A stretch of 45,577 bases of DNA from Sulfuritalea sp. (GCF_017302275.1 NZ_JAFLDR010000034.1:1-45577); one strand, 5' to 3'; counted from the stretch's first letter, positions 22,611 through 31,711 are shown. The notes: generated by a model from the sequence alone, not told the origin. Numbers and translations: made by a program.

Positions 22611-23637
22611 GTGCACACTCCCGCTGTCGCAATTGTTGCAATACACGCCTTACTCGCACAGCAGCCGCATCTCCGGCCAGAAGAACCGGGTTCAAGGAAA
22701 GGAGATCAGGAGTTCCCATGTAATCGGCCACGGCCTCGATCATGGGTTCATCCTCGGTTTCGAAAGCCTGCTTGACCTGACCTTCCATAAATTCACTCAC
22801 CGCTTCGTCACCGATTGCAAAATTGCGCGCTGAGACCCAGAAGTAATGAGTCTCGGAGTCCGAGGCAGGCGTAAGAAGGTGTGCAAAGTGCAAATCCACT
22901 CCACCTCCCGAAGAATTCCCAATTCCCGTGTAGCCGACATCCAATTGAAGATTCGAAGGCGGATTCCAGCGCATATTGGCTCGGCCATCAGCATCAAGTG
23001 TTGGAAATTTCCAGAATGGCCTGAACTGAGGGGAAACCAAAACGTTTTTGAGCCAATGGTTAGCAATGACGACATCACCTTCTTGCAGCATTTCGAAACG
23101 CAGGCCCTTGACGTCATCTCGGTTCGCAAGCGTGGTCGGATGAAGAAAAGGCGCGTGGCTCAGATCCATTAGATTGTCGAGAACCACTTCGACGTGGGCC
23201 TTGAGCTTGTAGTATCCAGCAATCAAAGACCGGTTTTCAGCATCGAAGAACGAGGTGAGATCCAACACCTTCTCGGCAGCGGCCAGTGCTGGGTTCCCGG
23301 GCCAGATCCAGATTAGGCCATCTCTTTCGACCAGAGGATAACGACGCACCTTTGCAGTACTGGGAATCTTTCCGTCTCCATGCGGACTAAGAACGCACAA
23401 GCCGCTTCGGCCATCGAATTGCAGTCCGTGGTAGGGACACTCGATATTGCTGCCTACAACCTGCCCCTTGTGCAAGGGTGCAAAGCGGTGGGGACAACGA
23501 TCGTCCAAGGCGCAGGGATATCCTTCCTCGGTTCGGTATAGAACCACGGACTGCCCAGCGATCATCTGCTTAATTGGTTTAGTGGTTACATCCTTGGCGA
23601 AGGCCGCCACATACCACTGATTCATCAGGAATTCCAT
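22594..23637 (-). CDS. Rieske non-heme iron oxygenase (VanA-like)
   Basis: About 347 residues. The Rieske ligands C48/H50 and C67/H70 are in RCPHRFAPL and ECPYHGLQ. The mononuclear iron motif is NLMDLSHAPFLH (D158, H161, H166). Size and sequence suit the vanillate O-demethylase / toluene-sulfonate monooxygenase group (single alpha subunit). ATG 23637 is preceded by GTGGAG; the GTG inside that site could be read as a start, but the spacing favours the ATG. It would use O2 to demethylate or hydroxylate an aromatic ring before the Mo enzyme acts. O2 dependence contrasts with the O2-independent hydroxylase downstream. Confidence 0.92.
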   Translation of the reverse strand: MEFLMNQWYVAAFAKDVTTKPIKQMIAGQSVVLYRTEEGYPCALDDRCPHRFAPLHKGQVVGSNIECPYHGLQFDGRSGLCVLSPHGDGKIPSTAKVRRYPLVERDGLIWIWPGNPALAAAEKVLDLTSFFDAENRSLIAGYYKLKAHVEVVLDNLMDLSHAPFLHPTTLANRDDVKGLRFEMLQEGDVVIANHWLKNVLVSPQFRPFWKFPTLDADGRANMRWNPPSNLQLDVGYTGIGNSSGGGVDLHFAHLLTPASDSETHYFWVSARNFAIGDEAVSEFMEGQVKQAFETEDEPMIEAVADYMGTPDLLSLNPVLLAGDAAAVRVRRVLQQLRQRECAHAQAA

Positions 23638-24452
23638 TTTTTTCTCCACATTTGAGGATGGTCGCCGACCCGGAGACCTAAAAAACTAGAGTTTGCTTTT
23701 AGTTATTTAAAGCAGAGTAGGCCTTAACCTTTCACCTCTCAATCGTTCAAATGCACCACATAATTGATGCGGCACAGCAGACTAAGCAAGGTGAGCCTCA
23801 TCTTTCGTCTTCTAAGAGACGAGGAATAACGCCCCGGAAAACTCGAATGAGAACGTCGTCGGAATTCTCCGCTGAGTTTCTTTGTAACTGCAATCTCCCA
23901 GCCCTGTAGACCATTGCCCCGTTTGAGCGCCACGGTGCCCCCCCTTTCGTCAGATGAAAGGGTGGCAATGTGACAAATGACGTTGTTTTGTTAGCTGAAT
24001 GGCATCGAAATAGATATATCTATTTGGCCTAGGGCATGGTCGCCGACAGTTTTGAAGGCAATTACGTATTCATGAAGGGCGGGCGACGTAAGGCTCCCGT
24101 ACAGGCATGGTTTGAACGCAATTTGCAGCCAGCCACCTCCGCCTCAGATGGAAAGGAACTCAGCAAATGCTCAACAGGAATTTCGGAATGGTCCGGACAC
24201 CTATCGTGAAAGAGCTATTTCCTGCCATGCATAGCTCTATTTCCGTTGCCATGCGTGGTAACGAAGGCCGTCGATGCAGCGCTTCGTTGGGCATTCGTTT
24301 GCCGAGTCAATGCGCTGAAATTCACAAGTACGCGCGCCGGGGGATCGCGCACAGTTGCTGTTGCGGTGACGTGAACGGAATGGAAACGTGGAAGTCGTCT
24401 ATGTCGAAACGAGGGACACGGCGAAGTGGGCTTGCTGATTGGAGGGACTCGA
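23638..24452. other. 815-bp gene-free stretch between the catabolic block and the AlpA gene
   Basis: I find no supported coding sequence. Its left part must hold the oxygenase promoter, but I see no convincing -35/-10 pair. It contains the hairpin TCGTCT-tctaag-AGACGA (23805-23822), an 18-bp palindrome (24008-24025) and an unconvincing 100-codon frame with rare-looking codon use. Base composition is more even than in the flanking genes, as expected for an element junction or decayed mobile DNA. Confidence 0.45.
24008..24025. promoter_or_regulatory. perfect 18-bp A+T-rich palindrome
   Basis: AAATAGATATATCTATTT is fully self-complementary with no spacer. It lies 430 bp before the AlpA gene and 370 bp upstream of the oxygenase gene. 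It could be an operator or a recombination/excision site. No function can be read from sequence alone. Confidence 0.35.
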
Positions 24453-24704
24453 ATGCACCAACTACCTGAGACCGGCTATTTGCGCCTGCCGCAGATCATT
24501 GGCAATCCCAAGGCCGTTCCACCAATGCCGGCACTGATTCCTGTCGGCAAGTCGACATGGTGGGCTGGCGTGAAATCGGGGCGCTACCCGCAACCGGTGA
24601 GAACGCTTGGAGTGCGCATTACGGCGTGGCGGGTTGAGGACATTCGCGACTTGATCCAGCGCTGCAACCTGACCGGAGAATGTGGAGCTGAATCTGACGC
24701 GTAG
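24453..24704 (+). CDS. AlpA-family phage-type transcriptional regulator
   Basis: 83 residues with the AlpA pattern: YLRLPQIIG (helix), PVGKSTWWAGVKSGRYPQPVRT (recognition region, seen as GKSTWWAGVKSGRYPQPV) and ITAWRVEDIRDLIQ. Such proteins activate integrase or excision genes in P4-like satellites and genomic islands. GGAGG lies 8 nt before the ATG. It is the only regulator in the window, and its partner is presumably the P4-type integrase 6 kb to the right. Confidence 0.85.
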   Translation: MHQLPETGYLRLPQIIGNPKAVPPMPALIPVGKSTWWAGVKSGRYPQPVRTLGVRITAWRVEDIRDLIQRCNLTGECGAESDA

Positions 24705-25170
24705 TCTCGGATATCCCTGAAGGGGAAAGTACCTCGCGATCCGGGTTTGATTCTGAGCGAGGAGCTTTTGACCTTGAACCCCACAAAAAAAGGATCTTGC
24801 TCTTGGGGGTCTGTGGATCTGTGGTCAGAGGGCAGTGCGGTGGATAACAGCGTTATCGTTACCCACGGCAAGCTGCCCGTTTCGCCGCCAGGCGGACTGT
24901 CCACATATCCATGGACCCTGCGCTTGTGGCTGTTGCACTAGGCGCAGTTGTCGATCATCAAACTGGCTCCGACATCTAACAAGAATATCCTCAATACCAC
25001 CAAGCAAGCCCGGCCTATAGCCGGACCCGCTCCACAGCTGCCTGCCAGGTGCCTTTAACCGGCGTGCAGATACCAGTTGCTCGTGCTGATGGTTGTCCGT
25101 TTCCATTAGAGCCTGCACTTTGCAATTGGTACCGTCCATCGCGGTACTGCGAAGTTACACGCCCGGTCCT
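24705..25170. other. 466-bp gap without a supported gene
   Basis: Between the AlpA gene and the convergent protease gene. Short open frames exist on both strands, but none has a ribosome site, length or sequence pattern that I trust. I see no terminator or repeat of note. Confidence 0.4.
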
Positions 25171-26667
25171 TCACTCGCAAAACAGTTTAGCTTCCCTGCA
25201 AATCCACGGAAGGTGTGGCAACAGCCTGGGACCCGCTCCTGCCGACGTCACCAGGCAAGAGCTCCTGTTGATCGATTGGCCGTAGGAAACGAGCCCGATG
25301 AGCCGCCGCGTCTCGTCGATGCAGCCCACGGCCGGTTGGTCAGATGCGGGCGCCGAGTCTTTGACCGGCACATAGATTGGGGCACCGGAGTCGCCAGGGC
25401 AGCTCGCGTTCGCTGCGGCACCAGTGTCGCCAGGCTGCGCCGACGCCTGCCAACTGATCAACGTGTCACCCACCGTGAGATTTAGCCAGCCCACGTCGAG
25501 CCCGGGATTCACACGGTCCGATGCAGGCCGGTCCAGCGTGGCCCCGTATCCCGCTAGAGTTCCCAACAGCGCACCGGGTGCGGCGGGTCCATCCTTGTCG
25601 GGGACCCTGGGTATGCCCAGTGGTTTCGCTAGTTCAAGCAACGCAACATCCACCTCGCCACGTTCTTGCGGCGAGCGTCCCTCGCGCAATGCAGCAGTGT
25701 AGGCGTCGGGCACACGCGCGGGGCCGGCAAGTGTTGCCCGGGTGTCCATACCTGTTCCATCTCGCAACCGTGCCACCTTCTCGTTCAGCATGACCACGGT
25801 CTTCGAGAAGTCACTCACGCGTACGCCATCGTCGACGCAGTGTGCCGCCGTTAACGCCCACTTTGGATCGATAAGCACACCTGAACAGATCCAAGTTACC
25901 GACAGAGTAGAGTTGGCAAACGCAATCGCAACGACCTCAGGAAAGCCGAGCGAGCTGTACTTGCCTGCAAGGCGCCCATTGGGCTGTAGTTTGAAGAACT
26001 CTGGAGGCTTAGGCACAGGGCTGCAGCCTTGCCCAGGTGCAGTGAACACCGAGCCATCTGCTTCAGTACCCGGATGAACTTGCAGGAGCATTCCATTCTG
26101 GCGAAATTGGGCAAGCCACGTCGGCACGAACTCGAGCCGTTCGTCTTGCCTGATGAGATAGTTGCGGAATAACAGCGAGCAATCCTTTACTGGCTTTGTC
26201 GCTCTCAGCGCTGCCCCCATGTACAACCTAGACCCTTGGTCACCACCCTGCAACGCTTGATGTAGGCTGCTAGAAAGCTGTACGGACTTGAATTCGCGCT
26301 TGAGTTCGGCAAGCTCCTTGTCGAGCGCGGCGTAGTCGACATGCCCACCGGACACGGATTCCCGGAGAAAGATTCGCTGCGTGCTTGCCGTCAGACTTCT
26401 GGATGAGGAGTTGGCGTACTCGCGCGCTTCTTTACTGACTACCGGGTCCTTGATTGCCGCTCGCGACTCCGATGGCAATGCTTGCAGCCACACGCCCAAG
26501 ATTTTGAGCGACTCGTCGTCGCTGCAACTTCGCCTTAGTTCCGCCTGTGCCGCCATCCATGTAACATCGTTCCCTTGCGCCCGAGGTTCGTTGGCGGCAC
26601 AGAATGCACCTAGCGCGAAGCAGGCCGCCCGCATCGTCAACTGGCAGTCACCTCGTGCTCCGTGCAT
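25171..26667 (-). CDS. secreted trypsin-like serine protease
   Basis: About 498 residues from ATG 26667. The C-terminal half is a chymotrypsin-fold protease with a full triad: His276 in WALTAAHC, Asp340 in EVDVALLEL and Ser427 in CPGDSGAPIY. Paired cysteines suit an exported enzyme. Residues ~12-32 (MRAACFALGAFCAANEPRAQG) look like a short signal peptide, and the ATG at 26634 that begins it is an alternative start. The N-terminal ~200 residues are charged and unrecognised. The start lies 10 bp after the stop of the upstream secreted protein, so the two form an operon. Confidence 0.85.
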   Translation of the reverse strand: MHGARGDCQLTMRAACFALGAFCAANEPRAQGNDVTWMAAQAELRRSCSDDESLKILGVWLQALPSESRAAIKDPVVSKEAREYANSSSRSLTASTQRIFLRESVSGGHVDYAALDKELAELKREFKSVQLSSSLHQALQGGDQGSRLYMGAALRATKPVKDCSLLFRNYLIRQDERLEFVPTWLAQFRQNGMLLQVHPGTEADGSVFTAPGQGCSPVPKPPEFFKLQPNGRLAGKYSSLGFPEVVAIAFANSTLSVTWICSGVLIDPKWALTAAHCVDDGVRVSDFSKTVVMLNEKVARLRDGTGMDTRATLAGPARVPDAYTAALREGRSPQERGEVDVALLELAKPLGIPRVPDKDGPAAPGALLGTLAGYGATLDRPASDRVNPGLDVGWLNLTVGDTLISWQASAQPGDTGAAANASCPGDSGAPIYVPVKDSAPASDQPAVGCIDETRRLIGLVSYGQSINRSSCLVTSAGAGPRLLPHLPWICREAKLFCE

Positions 26668-26677
26668 TGGCCAAGGC

Positions 26678-28219
26678 TCAGATATCGAAGGGCACAGGCT
26701 GGCCTGCGGCGCGGGCCGCCGAGTTGGCCACCACCTTCGCGCGCAAAACCTCTGCCTGCAGCACCAACTGCGCGGAGCGTGGCTCGCCTGCCGCTTCAAC
26801 CACCTTCGCCTCGGCCTCATCGACCTTGAGCATGGCCAGCCTGAAGGTCACAAGTGCATCGCGCTTCGCATTCTCCGCAGCCTGCCGGCCTTCCTCCTTC
26901 TTCGAGGGGAGCAATTCGTTCTGCAATTCGTTCTTGAATTTGTCTTTGTTCGACGCGAAGGCGCTCGCGACGGCTGTAGCGAACGCCGTAGGCTCGCGCG
27001 TTTCAACCACGGTCGCTTCCCATGCAAATGCGCCGAACTCTTTCTGCCTCGGCCCTGGCGGAGTGCATTTGATTTTGCCCTGAGGAGTCGTCTCGCATTT
27101 CTCCGCGGCAACCTTCACGAAATCCTCGGCCCATTTTTTTTCCAACTCAGCTTTCAATTCCGCCTTAGCGTACTCGAGGTCATTTAAGGTCTTTAGGTGG
27201 GCAATGGGACATCTCGAATCCTTAGGTAGGTTTCCTCCGTTTTCGATGAGCTTATAGAGTGAGTCGCAGTACGCCCCTAGCTTGTCCACGAAATTCTTTC
27301 TCTTGTCCGTTGTGTCCTTTCGGATGCTCTGCACGGTCCACTCTGGTTCAAGCAACACCGGCTCCGGCGAAGTGTTGTTCTTGAGTCGCGCTGCCTTGAC
27401 ATATGGAGCAGCTACGATCCTCTGGGCACTTGCGGCCGCCTCAATGTCTGGCGTGATGGGGAAGAAGGCGACCCGCTGTGAGCTAGCGACTGAATTCATA
27501 CTTGCCTCGATTGTCGGGTCGACTTCCGACAGGCCAACTGCATTCTTTCTGATCTCTTGTGAATCACCTCTTGTACCTGGCCGCACAGCACTGTAGTCGA
27601 AGCTGAGTGAGCCAAACGGCTGGCCGTCCTCACGGCTACGCAAGGTAATCGCCACGGAATAATTGCGGTCATCGCGGTAGGACCAGCCGGTTTCCTGGAA
27701 CTTGGTGATGTGTAGAAACTGGCTGCGGACCGTCAGCGTCTGTGCCGTACTAGCCGAACGCTCAAAGGCAGCCTCAAAGTAGAACTGTGGAAGGCTGACG
27801 AGGCGCGTGAGCGCTGGGGACTTGGACCGCTGCCGCGCGGCGTCAAACCATGGTCTGCTGGCCTCGTTGCCGGGAACGAACAGAACTACACAGCCACTGC
27901 CACCCCGCGCTAGGGACAGATCGCCCGTCGGCTCCATCGAATAAAAAGTGTCGTTGGCGCTACCTCTGAAGCCGACCGACTTCGTCGTCGCGACGCCGGC
28001 AAAATACGCGCCCGCCACGTCGACTACCGTACCAATCAGGCTGGAGGCTAAGCCCTCGAGAGCCATTACCCCAAGTGCAGACTGTGAATCCATCGGTGGC
28101 ACAACACTAGGGCAAGCGTCCTCGATGACTACGGTCAGGGCAAGCGGTGAATCCACCGCATGCGATGTGCAGGCAACCGATAACCCCAAAAGGCATGCAA
28201 CGCCGCGACTGATCCGCAT
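26678..28219 (-). CDS. exported protein of unknown family
   Basis: About 513 residues. A signal peptide MRISRGVACLLGLSVACTSHA is followed by a mature domain with few recognisable motifs and a C-terminal third rich in Lys/Glu/Ala that is probably helical, possibly coiled coil. I do not recognise a family. I chose the ATG at 28219, with GGGAGAA upstream, over a start nine codons earlier. It is cotranscribed with the trypsin-like protease and divergent from the phospholipase-D-fold gene across 141 bp, so the three probably form one accessory module. It could be the protease's substrate, inhibitor or surface partner. Confidence 0.75.
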   Translation of the reverse strand: MRISRGVACLLGLSVACTSHAVDSPLALTVVIEDACPSVVPPMDSQSALGVMALEGLASSLIGTVVDVAGAYFAGVATTKSVGFRGSANDTFYSMEPTGDLSLARGGSGCVVLFVPGNEASRPWFDAARQRSKSPALTRLVSLPQFYFEAAFERSASTAQTLTVRSQFLHITKFQETGWSYRDDRNYSVAITLRSREDGQPFGSLSFDYSAVRPGTRGDSQEIRKNAVGLSEVDPTIEASMNSVASSQRVAFFPITPDIEAAASAQRIVAAPYVKAARLKNNTSPEPVLLEPEWTVQSIRKDTTDKRKNFVDKLGAYCDSLYKLIENGGNLPKDSRCPIAHLKTLNDLEYAKAELKAELEKKWAEDFVKVAAEKCETTPQGKIKCTPPGPRQKEFGAFAWEATVVETREPTAFATAVASAFASNKDKFKNELQNELLPSKKEEGRQAAENAKRDALVTFRLAMLKVDEAEAKVVEAAGEPRSAQLVLQAEVLRAKVVANSAARAAGQPVPFDI

Positions 28220-28299
28220 GGTGTTCTCCCAGTCACTAATCAAGTGAATGATGCGTCATAAGGGAATGTTCGCGCAAGTCCCCTAACTATTCGGTGGGG

Positions 28300-28330
28300 T
28301 TGACAGAATATGTCATACGGAATTAATAAT
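28300..28330 (+). promoter_or_regulatory. candidate promoter of the phospholipase-D-like gene with an overlapping dyad
   Basis: TTGACA (28300-28305) is followed after 19 bp by AATAAT (28325-28330), or after 17-18 bp by weaker hexamers. TGACA-GAATA-TGTCA (28301-28315) forms an inverted repeat over the -35 box, a typical repressor position. Its spacer is 5 bp, unlike the 4-bp operators of the catabolic block, so I do not assume the same regulator. Confidence 0.45.
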
Positions 28331-28360
28331 ACAACCTCATGCTAAGCATGGAGGTGCGCA

Positions 28361-30061
28361 ATGCGAGTCAAGGAGAGAGGTACGGAACTGAAAGCCGCCG
28401 CCTACGGCGGAACCTACGTCGTGGTCCTGGCATGGGACACCTTGAACGGCAAGATGCCGACTCGCAAGGATTTGCTGGGTTATGCCATCGAGCGCGCTGA
28501 GCTCGACACGGACGGCAACGAAGTCGAGCGCTACTGGATGCGCGGCATCAAGCGCTTCAAAGACAAGGATAAGGGCCTTCCGCCCGGTACCCCAGTCTCG
28601 ACCGCTGAGCACCCGATACAGGGCTTTCTCTGGGCCGACTACACCGCCAAGTCAGGGACGAAATACCAATACCGGATAGTGCCCTTGTTCGGAAAGGTCA
28701 AGCAGCCCAAGCTAGACGATGCGGCGGGGGTGACGCTCGACGTTACTACCGAAATCGAGGGAGACAGGCCGGAGCCTAACATCGACAGCCCTCGCCACGA
28801 TGTCTTCTTCAACCGGGGCGTAATAGGATCACAAGCCTACGCCCGCGAGTTCGGCAACCGCGACCCGGATGCCGAGAATCCCCGATCGAAGGAAATGAAA
28901 TGGCTGTCGCGCGGTTTGTTTGAAGCGCTGGTGCGCTTCATCGGACTTGCGGGGGATGGCATGGGACTTCGCGCCGCGCTGTATGAGTTTCACTATCAAC
29001 CGGTAGCGAATGCCTTCGCCAAGGCCATCGAGGCCGGGGCGGACGTGAAGATCGTCTATGACGCGGAGAGCAGCTACAAGACCGAGAACGAGGCGACAAT
29101 TGCTGCCGCTGGCCTAGATGACTACGACGCGGCCATACCCCGGACGGTCAGCGAGGGCATACGGCACAACAAGTTCATCGTCTTGCTCAAGGACGATACG
29201 CCCATCGCAGTATGGACAGGATCGACCAATATCTCTGCGGGAGGTATCTTCGGCCATTCCAATGTCGGCCACGTAGTCTGGGATAAGAAGATTGCGGCCA
29301 AATACATGGACTATTGGCAACGGCTGGCCGACAACCTGACGCCGACCAAGCTGCGCGCTCCGAACAGGGCTGCTACGCCCATTCCCTCGGGGAAGCTGCC
29401 AAAGAACTCAGTCATACCGCTTTTCTCGGCGCGGGACGACAAGGACGGCAGCGAGACTCTGGATTGGTATGCCGCCAGATTCGCCGAAGCCAAGGAAGTC
29501 TCCTGCATGACCTTTGCCTTCAACATCGATACAGTGTTCCAGAACGTCCTTAACCAGGAAAACAACGTTCTCCGGTATGTCCTGAAAGATGATCCGCTGG
29601 GCGAGGAGGAGTCTATCGGCCATGATCGCGACGTGATATTCGCCTCAGGTGGCTATCTGGGAAAAGATGCGCTGGCCAATTTCCTGGCGGAACGCTCCAA
29701 TCCTCTCAACCGCAACCGCTATATCCACAACAAGTTCATGCTCGTTGATCCGCTGAGCGACGACCCGTTGATCGTCACGGGCTCGGCGAACTTCAGCAAG
29801 CCGTCTCAGCGAATCAACGATGAGAACATGCTCGTCATCCGCGGAGAAAAGCGCGTGGCAGACATCTATTTCGGCGAATTCATGCGGGTGTTTGATCACC
29901 ACTACGCCAGGTACATCGTTCGGTTGCTGCGCGATGAGGGACGCTCAGATCAAGACGCTGGGTATCTCAAGGAGGAAACGGCAAAGTGGCTGAAGCCCCA
30001 CTTTGATTCGACCAGCTACAAGTCGAAGCGGAGAAAGTATTTCGCATCGCCGAAGAAGTGA
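28361..30061 (+). CDS. phospholipase D-superfamily protein with N-terminal Fn3-like region
   Basis: 566 residues. Residues ~10-130 look like a fibronectin-III-type beta domain (VVVLAWDT, YAIERAE, YQYRIVPLFG). Two PLD half-sites follow: H269/K271 in IRHNKFIVLL, with the next Asp two residues later than the HxKx4D consensus, then GSTNIS; and H456/K458/D463 in IHNKFMLVD, then GSANFS. No signal peptide is visible, so it is probably cytoplasmic, either a nuclease or a phospholipase. GGAGGTG precedes the ATG. It is divergent from the secreted protein/protease pair. Two HKD motifs in one chain point to a monomeric active site. Confidence 0.88.
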   Translation: MRVKERGTELKAAAYGGTYVVVLAWDTLNGKMPTRKDLLGYAIERAELDTDGNEVERYWMRGIKRFKDKDKGLPPGTPVSTAEHPIQGFLWADYTAKSGTKYQYRIVPLFGKVKQPKLDDAAGVTLDVTTEIEGDRPEPNIDSPRHDVFFNRGVIGSQAYAREFGNRDPDAENPRSKEMKWLSRGLFEALVRFIGLAGDGMGLRAALYEFHYQPVANAFAKAIEAGADVKIVYDAESSYKTENEATIAAAGLDDYDAAIPRTVSEGIRHNKFIVLLKDDTPIAVWTGSTNISAGGIFGHSNVGHVVWDKKIAAKYMDYWQRLADNLTPTKLRAPNRAATPIPSGKLPKNSVIPLFSARDDKDGSETLDWYAARFAEAKEVSCMTFAFNIDTVFQNVLNQENNVLRYVLKDDPLGEEESIGHDRDVIFASGGYLGKDALANFLAERSNPLNRNRYIHNKFMLVDPLSDDPLIVTGSANFSKPSQRINDENMLVIRGEKRVADIYFGEFMRVFDHHYARYIVRLLRDEGRSDQDAGYLKEETAKWLKPHFDSTSYKSKRRKYFASPKK

Positions 30062-30448
30062 CTGCGCACCGAGAACTTCACGCCGCTATGGTAGATGCCG
30101 GCCCGCTGTGGTGGCACATTGTTTGTCCCGAGCGGCATATCCAATGGCCGGGTGCCGCCATTCCGAGGAGCGAACGGGTCCGCTCCAGCCAACCGGCTGT
30201 CGGTGAGTAATGCTGAGCGACTCATCCACTTGGATTCCTGCCGTCGAACCTTGATGGAGATGAATCACAGCAGTGGACACCTTGCGCTCAGTGCCCAAGT
30301 CAAGTTCGCCGCCGAAAAGTAGTCGCCGAGACTTGAATCGTGCGGTCCGGCGAAGACTTTCGACGAGGAGGGAATTGATTCGTTGATTGGCTCTACCTAG
30401 GTCTCGCCAGTTTTATCATTCACGCTACGTTACAAGGCGACAACTTCC
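30062..30448. other. 387-bp gap between convergent PLD-like and integrase genes
   Basis: No supported gene. A few frames of 60-75 codons occur on both strands without ribosome sites. I see no hairpin followed by a T-run, so the terminators of the two convergent genes are not evident. Confidence 0.4.
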
Positions 30449-31711
30449 TCAGCGCCGGGTTGCGCCACGAATCGGCTTGACCACCGCATCGGTCTGCACC
30501 GTGGCGCAATACACGGACCACTCCGCCATCAATGCAGCACGTTTGGCAAACTGCGAACCTCGCTGGTAGGCGCGTTCGACGGCATCCGGCAAACGGTGCG
30601 CCAGCGCGTGTTCGGCAACCTCACGCGGGTAATTGGTAGTCTCAGCCGCCCACATACGGAAGCTACTGCGGAAACCATGAACCGTGACTCCCTCACCGTT
30701 GGCATCCGCCCAGACAGGCTTGTCGTCGCCATTCATGCGTCGGATCACGGCGGTCAGCGACATATCGGACAAAAGCTGATTTTTCGTACCGGCGAACACA
30801 ATCTCGCCAACCTTCGGCATGGATTCCAGCAAGGCCAACGCCGCATCGCTCAGTGGAACCTCATGTTCACGTTTGGCCTTCATACGCTCGGCGGGTATCG
30901 TCCAGACCTTGCCAGCTGTATCGAACTCAGTCCATTTGGCGCCGCGCACCTCGCCTGACCGACAGGCTGTCAGGATAGCGAACTCCACTGCGCGGGCGGA
31001 TACACCCTCACGCGCTCTCAGGGCCGACATGAACGCGCCAATACGCTGCCACGGTAGCGATGGATGGTGCTTCGTCCTGCTGGACTTGCTGATGGTCGCC
31101 AGCAGGTTGTCCAGGTGGCCCTTCCAGCGCGCAGGATTCTCGCCGGTGCGATAACCGCTTGTCGTGGCCCACCCCAGCACTGACTCGATACGACCGCGCA
31201 GGCGACTGGCTGTTTCGGTCTTGCTCTCCCATATCGGTGAAAGACATTTCACGACCAAGCCGGTGTCGATCTCGGCCACCGGCAAGTGGCCGAACACCGG
31301 ACTGGCGTAAGTGTTGAGTGTGTTTGTCCATTGGTCGGCATGCTTGGCGTTCTTCCAGCCTGCCTTGTGCGCCAGGATATACGCCTCGGCGCACTGGTCG
31401 AACGTCATCATCTTGGCACTGGCCAGTGCGCCGGCGATACGGTCCTGCCTCTTGACCACCAAAGGGTTGATGCCATCGATAAGCAGCTTCCGCGCGTCCA
31501 GAGCCTTCTGGCGCGCCTCGGCCAGGCTCACGGTATGCGTCGGCCCCAGGCCCATGCCGAACGGCTTGCCGGCCATCATGTATCGAAGCAGCCAGGACTT
31601 TGCACCAGTAGTGGTAATCTGAAGAGTCAAACCGCCACCGTCGCCGTACAGCCCGGGCTTGCTCAGCTTGGCGACCTGAAGTGCCGAAAGACGCTGTTGT
31701 CGACGTACCAT
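30449..31711 (-). CDS. P4-type tyrosine recombinase (integrase)
   Basis: About 420 residues. The N-terminal DUF4102-type arm-binding region (LYGDGGGLTLQI, KSWLLRY) is followed by a SAM-like core-binding domain and the catalytic domain with R251 (TACRSGEVRGAKW), K280, H345/R348 (HGFRSSFR), H372 (LAH) and Tyr382 (ERAYQRG). All catalytic residues are present, so it should be active. ATG 31711 with GGAG upstream is preferred to a longer frame. It reads away from the right-hand repeats and terminator, the usual orientation of an integrase beside its attachment site. Confidence 0.92.
   Translation of the reverse strand: MVRRQQRLSALQVAKLSKPGLYGDGGGLTLQITTTGAKSWLLRYMMAGKPFGMGLGPTHTVSLAEARQKALDARKLLIDGINPLVVKRQDRIAGALASAKMMTFDQCAEAYILAHKAGWKNAKHADQWTNTLNTYASPVFGHLPVAEIDTGLVVKCLSPIWESKTETASRLRGRIESVLGWATTSGYRTGENPARWKGHLDNLLATISKSSRTKHHPSLPWQRIGAFMSALRAREGVSARAVEFAILTACRSGEVRGAKWTEFDTAGKVWTIPAERMKAKREHEVPLSDAALALLESMPKVGEIVFAGTKNQLLSDMSLTAVIRRMNGDDKPVWADANGEGVTVHGFRSSFRMWAAETTNYPREVAEHALAHRLPDAVERAYQRGSQFAKRAALMAEWSVYCATVQTDAVVKPIRGATRR

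Noticed and set aside
23658-24047. 12-bp direct repeat ATGGTCGCCGAC at 23658-23669 and 24036-24047 as element ends
   Set aside because: Repeats of 12 bp are expected dozens of times by chance in a 45-kb G+C-rich window, and the copies share nothing beyond the 12 bp.
24167-24469. 100-codon plus-strand frame before the AlpA gene
   Set aside because: No ribosome site or family pattern. It overlaps the AlpA ribosome site and start, and its composition is unlike real genes nearby.
28301-28315. TGACA-GAATA-TGTCA as a third copy of the catabolic operator
   Set aside because: Arms match but the centre is 5 bp, not 4, the core TTA is absent and its position overlaps -35. Kept only as a local dyad.
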